Below, piece by piece: positions 6,324-8,139 of a stretch of DNA of 8,139 nt. A program made the position numbers and the translations under genes. The notes beneath the pieces were generated by a model. It worked only from the letters and a program-made list of their open reading frames with translations. It was not told where the DNA came from and ran no database searches. The number at the start of each line of letters is the position of its first letter. Position 1 is the stretch's first letter. Source of the DNA: Azonexus sp. (lineage in GTDB: Bacteria; Pseudomonadota; Gammaproteobacteria; Burkholderiales; Rhodocyclaceae); assembly GCA_023150195.1 (NCBI GenBank), contig JAKLLI010000070.1, positions 1 through 8,139 of the forward strand, given 5' to 3'.

Positions 6324-7286
6324 ATGAAACCCGTTCGCTACCACGTGCTCCACGAAACTGCCTACGACTACGGCAGTGCTGTTTCCCTGTCGCAGCAGCA
6401 GTTGCATCTCTCGCCGCGCAGTCTGCCGTGGCAGGAGGTGCACTCGCAACAGGTCGATATCGAACCGACGCCAACCTGGCGGCGCGATGGCGAAGATGCC
6501 TTCGGCAACCCGGTGAGCTGGGTCGCTTTTCATGCCCCGCATGAACGCCTGCTGATTCGTTCATCGATGAATATTTCCGTCGTGCCGCACCCGGCAGACG
6601 AAGCGCTGTTGCTGGCTTCACTGCCTTGGGAAAAGGTCCGCGAGCGGCTGGCTTACGATGCGACCGTACCGGAACCCGAGGATCTGGATGCTGCGCGCTT
6701 CCTGTTCGAAAGCCCGCATGTCCGCATCAAGCACGAGCTGGCCGATTACGCGGCGGATTGTTTTCCGCCTGGCACGCCGGTGCTGGAAGGTACGCGCTGT
6801 CTGATGGCAAAAATTTTCGATGAGTTCGAGTTCGACCCGGAAGCCACGACCGTTTCCACCCCGGTACTCGAGGTGCTGGAAAACAAGCGCGGCGTGTGTC
6901 AGGACTTTGCGCATCTGATGATCGCCTGCCTGCGTGCGCTGGGGCTGGCGGCGCGCTATGTCAGCGGCTATCTGCTCACCCGTCCGCCGCCGGGAAAGCC
7001 CCGGCTGATCGGTGCCGATGCCTCGCACGCCTGGGTTTCCGTGTATGCGCCCGGGAGTGGCGACCACTGGGTGGACTTCGATCCAACCAACAATCTGCTG
7101 CCGGATACCGAGCACATCACACTGGCGGTTGGCCGCGATTTTTCCGATATTTCGCCGTTGCGCGGCATCATTCTTGGTGGTGGCAGTGCCGAGCCCGAGG
7201 TCGCCGTGACCGTCGTTCCCCTGGACGAAGAGGCGCTTCCCGAGGGGCTGCTGCTCGATAGGCCGCCACGCGCCACGGCTTCCTGA
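6324..7286 (+). CDS. Transglutaminase-like family protein (stand-alone)
   Basis: A 320-residue cytoplasmic protein with a bacterial transglutaminase-like N-terminal domain (residues about 1-85) and a transglutaminase core (about 130-260). The triad is visible as C192 (RGVCQDFAH), H235 (DASHAWVSVY) and D253 (DFDPTNN). It is paralogous to the N-terminal part of the first cluster gene; both share the segment GLAARxVSGYL after the catalytic cysteine. Members of this superfamily cleave or transfer amide bonds; the substrate is unknown. The frame is open upstream to 6177, but that part overlaps the alpha-E gene and lacks family similarity. The ATG at 6324, five bases after the preceding TAA, gives the family-like start MKPVRYHVLHETAYDY and is preferred. 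There is no clear Shine-Dalgarno sequence, so translational coupling is likely. The C-terminal 35 residues beyond GIILGGG are acidic and family-variable. The stop codon overlaps the next gene by one base. Confidence 0.93.
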   Translation: MKPVRYHVLHETAYDYGSAVSLSQQQLHLSPRSLPWQEVHSQQVDIEPTPTWRRDGEDAFGNPVSWVAFHAPHERLLIRSSMNISVVPHPADEALLLASLPWEKVRERLAYDATVPEPEDLDAARFLFESPHVRIKHELADYAADCFPPGTPVLEGTRCLMAKIFDEFEFDPEATTVSTPVLEVLENKRGVCQDFAHLMIACLRALGLAARYVSGYLLTRPPPGKPRLIGADASHAWVSVYAPGSGDHWVDFDPTNNLLPDTEHITLAVGRDFSDISPLRGIILGGGSAEPEVAVTVVPLDEEALPEGLLLDRPPRATAS

Positions 7287-8139
7287 TGCGTCGGATCGCC
7301 ATTATTGGCGGCGGGCCAGCCGGCCTGATGGCGGCCGAGCAGTTGGCGGCCCGTGCTGGCGGGGCTGCGGTCGACGGGCTGGAAATCACGATTTTCGACG
7401 CCATGCCGTCGGTTGGACGAAAATTCCTGATGGCGGGCAAGGGGGGGATGAACATTACCCACGCCGAACCGCTGCCGGATTTTCTGGCCCGTTACGGGGC
7501 GGCTGCAGCGGTGCTCACGCCGTTGTTGGCCGCTTTTGGCCCAGCCGCCTTGCGTGACTGGATGCAGGGGCTGGGAATAGCCAGCTTTGTCGGCACCTCG
7601 GGCCGGGTCTTTCCCGACGGGATGAAGGCGGCGCCCTTGTTGCGTGCCTGGCTGCACCGCTTGCGCAGCCAGGGTGTACAGATTCGGGTACGACATCGTT
7701 GGCTGGGTTGGACAGCCGATGGTTGGCTAAGTTTTGCCACGCCTTCGGGCGAGCTGGCTTTCGAGGCGGATGCCACGGTGCTGGCCCTGGGGGGCGCCAG
7801 TTGGAAAAAGCTGGGCTCCGACGGGGCCTGGGTGCCGCTACTGACAGCCGCTGGTCTGCCCGTGGCCCCCCTAAAGCCCGCCAATTGCGGCTTTGACGTG
7901 GCTTGGTCCCCCTATTTCCGTGAACGGTATGCCGGGGCGCCGGTCAAGGCCGTGCGCGCCAGTTGCGGTCAACAAGTGCAACAGGGGGAATTCAACATCA
8001 CGGAAAGCGGGATCGAGGGCGGCCTGATTTATGCCCTTTCCGCACCGCTGCGTGATGCCTTGCTGCAAAACGGGCAAGCGGCGCTCTGCCTGGATCTGGT
8101 GCCAGGGCGCAGCGAGGCGCGCCTGGCAGCCGATCTGGC
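7286..8139 (+). CDS. TIGR03862/HI0933-family FAD-dependent flavoprotein, N-terminal part (3' end beyond the window)
   Basis: A putative FAD-binding oxidoreductase with no firmly established substrate. The ATG overlaps the previous stop codon in a TGATG arrangement, which favours translational coupling. The 284 visible residues start MRRIAIIGGGPAGLMAAEQL, a Rossmann fold with the GxGxxG dinucleotide motif at residues 8-13. They continue with the family signature GRKFLMAGKGGMNITH (44-59) and a second FAD-contact segment, ALGGASWKKLGSDGAW (167-182). This pattern fits the TIGR03862 branch (Pseudomonas PP_4765-like) better than the general HI0933/BaiN branch. Members are about 400-420 residues, so roughly 120-140 are missing at the right edge. 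Position alone suggests co-transcription with the amidoligase cluster; a shared pathway is inference, since such flavoproteins also occur elsewhere. Confidence 0.9.
   Translation, partial: MRRIAIIGGGPAGLMAAEQLAARAGGAAVDGLEITIFDAMPSVGRKFLMAGKGGMNITHAEPLPDFLARYGAAAAVLTPLLAAFGPAALRDWMQGLGIASFVGTSGRVFPDGMKAAPLLRAWLHRLRSQGVQIRVRHRWLGWTADGWLSFATPSGELAFEADATVLALGGASWKKLGSDGAWVPLLTAAGLPVAPLKPANCGFDVAWSPYFRERYAGAPVKAVRASCGQQVQQGEFNITESGIEGGLIYALSAPLRDALLQNGQAALCLDLVPGRSEARLAADL

Noticed and set aside
1354..7375. Recurring 10-mer TGCGGTCGAC (near 1356, at 3745 and near 7367) as a possible repeated operator
   Set aside because: Two of the three copies lie inside coding sequence, where they arise from ordinary codons for Ala/Val/Asp, and only the intergenic copy is a full palindrome.
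1..8139. tRNA or rRNA genes, CRISPR arrays, insertion sequences, phage or toxin-antitoxin genes
   Set aside because: None seen. Almost all of the window is covered by recognised genes, with no regularly spaced repeats, transposase motifs or terminal inverted repeats.

Overview
The window is an 8.1 kb piece of a GC-rich bacterial chromosome, most likely from a betaproteobacterium. The strongest clue is the N-terminus of HrcA at the left edge, which closely matches the betaproteobacterial form. The size and domain fusions of the three central proteins also fit that class. A Rhodocyclales-like or Burkholderiales-like source is a guess.

Layout. (1) Bases 1-128, minus strand: the first 42 codons of hrcA, the heat-shock repressor, running off the left edge. 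(2) Bases 129-347: a divergent intergenic region with a possible leaderless hrcA promoter, a GC-rich inverted repeat, a possible rightward promoter and an orphan Shine-Dalgarno-like sequence. (3) Bases 348-3725, plus: a 1125-residue protein with a transglutaminase-like cysteine-protease fold followed by a DUF2126 putative amidoligase domain. (4) Bases 3726-3795: a 70-base gap packed with inverted repeats, ending in a convincing Rho-independent terminator that stops 6 bases before the next start codon. (5) Bases 3796-6318, plus: an 840-residue fusion of a circularly permuted ATP-grasp domain and an alpha-E domain. (6) Bases 6324-7286, plus: a 320-residue stand-alone transglutaminase-like protein. 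(7) Bases 7286-8139, plus: the first 284 residues of a TIGR03862/HI0933-type flavoprotein, overlapping the previous stop codon by one base and running off the right edge.

Genes 3, 5 and 6 form a known but experimentally almost uncharacterised conserved cluster. It combines two predicted amide-bond-forming ligases (glutamine-synthetase-like and ATP-grasp), two transglutaminase-like enzymes that could cleave or transfer amide bonds, and an alpha-E domain. Comparative genomics has proposed that such clusters make or attach an unknown peptide or amide-linked tag; no substrate is known. The flavoprotein is tightly coupled to the third gene and may belong to the same transcription unit, but its link to the pathway is inference.

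The points most worth following up are the terminator inside this apparently functional operon, the chemistry of the cluster, and a CxxCxxC motif near the C-terminus of the alpha-E domain.
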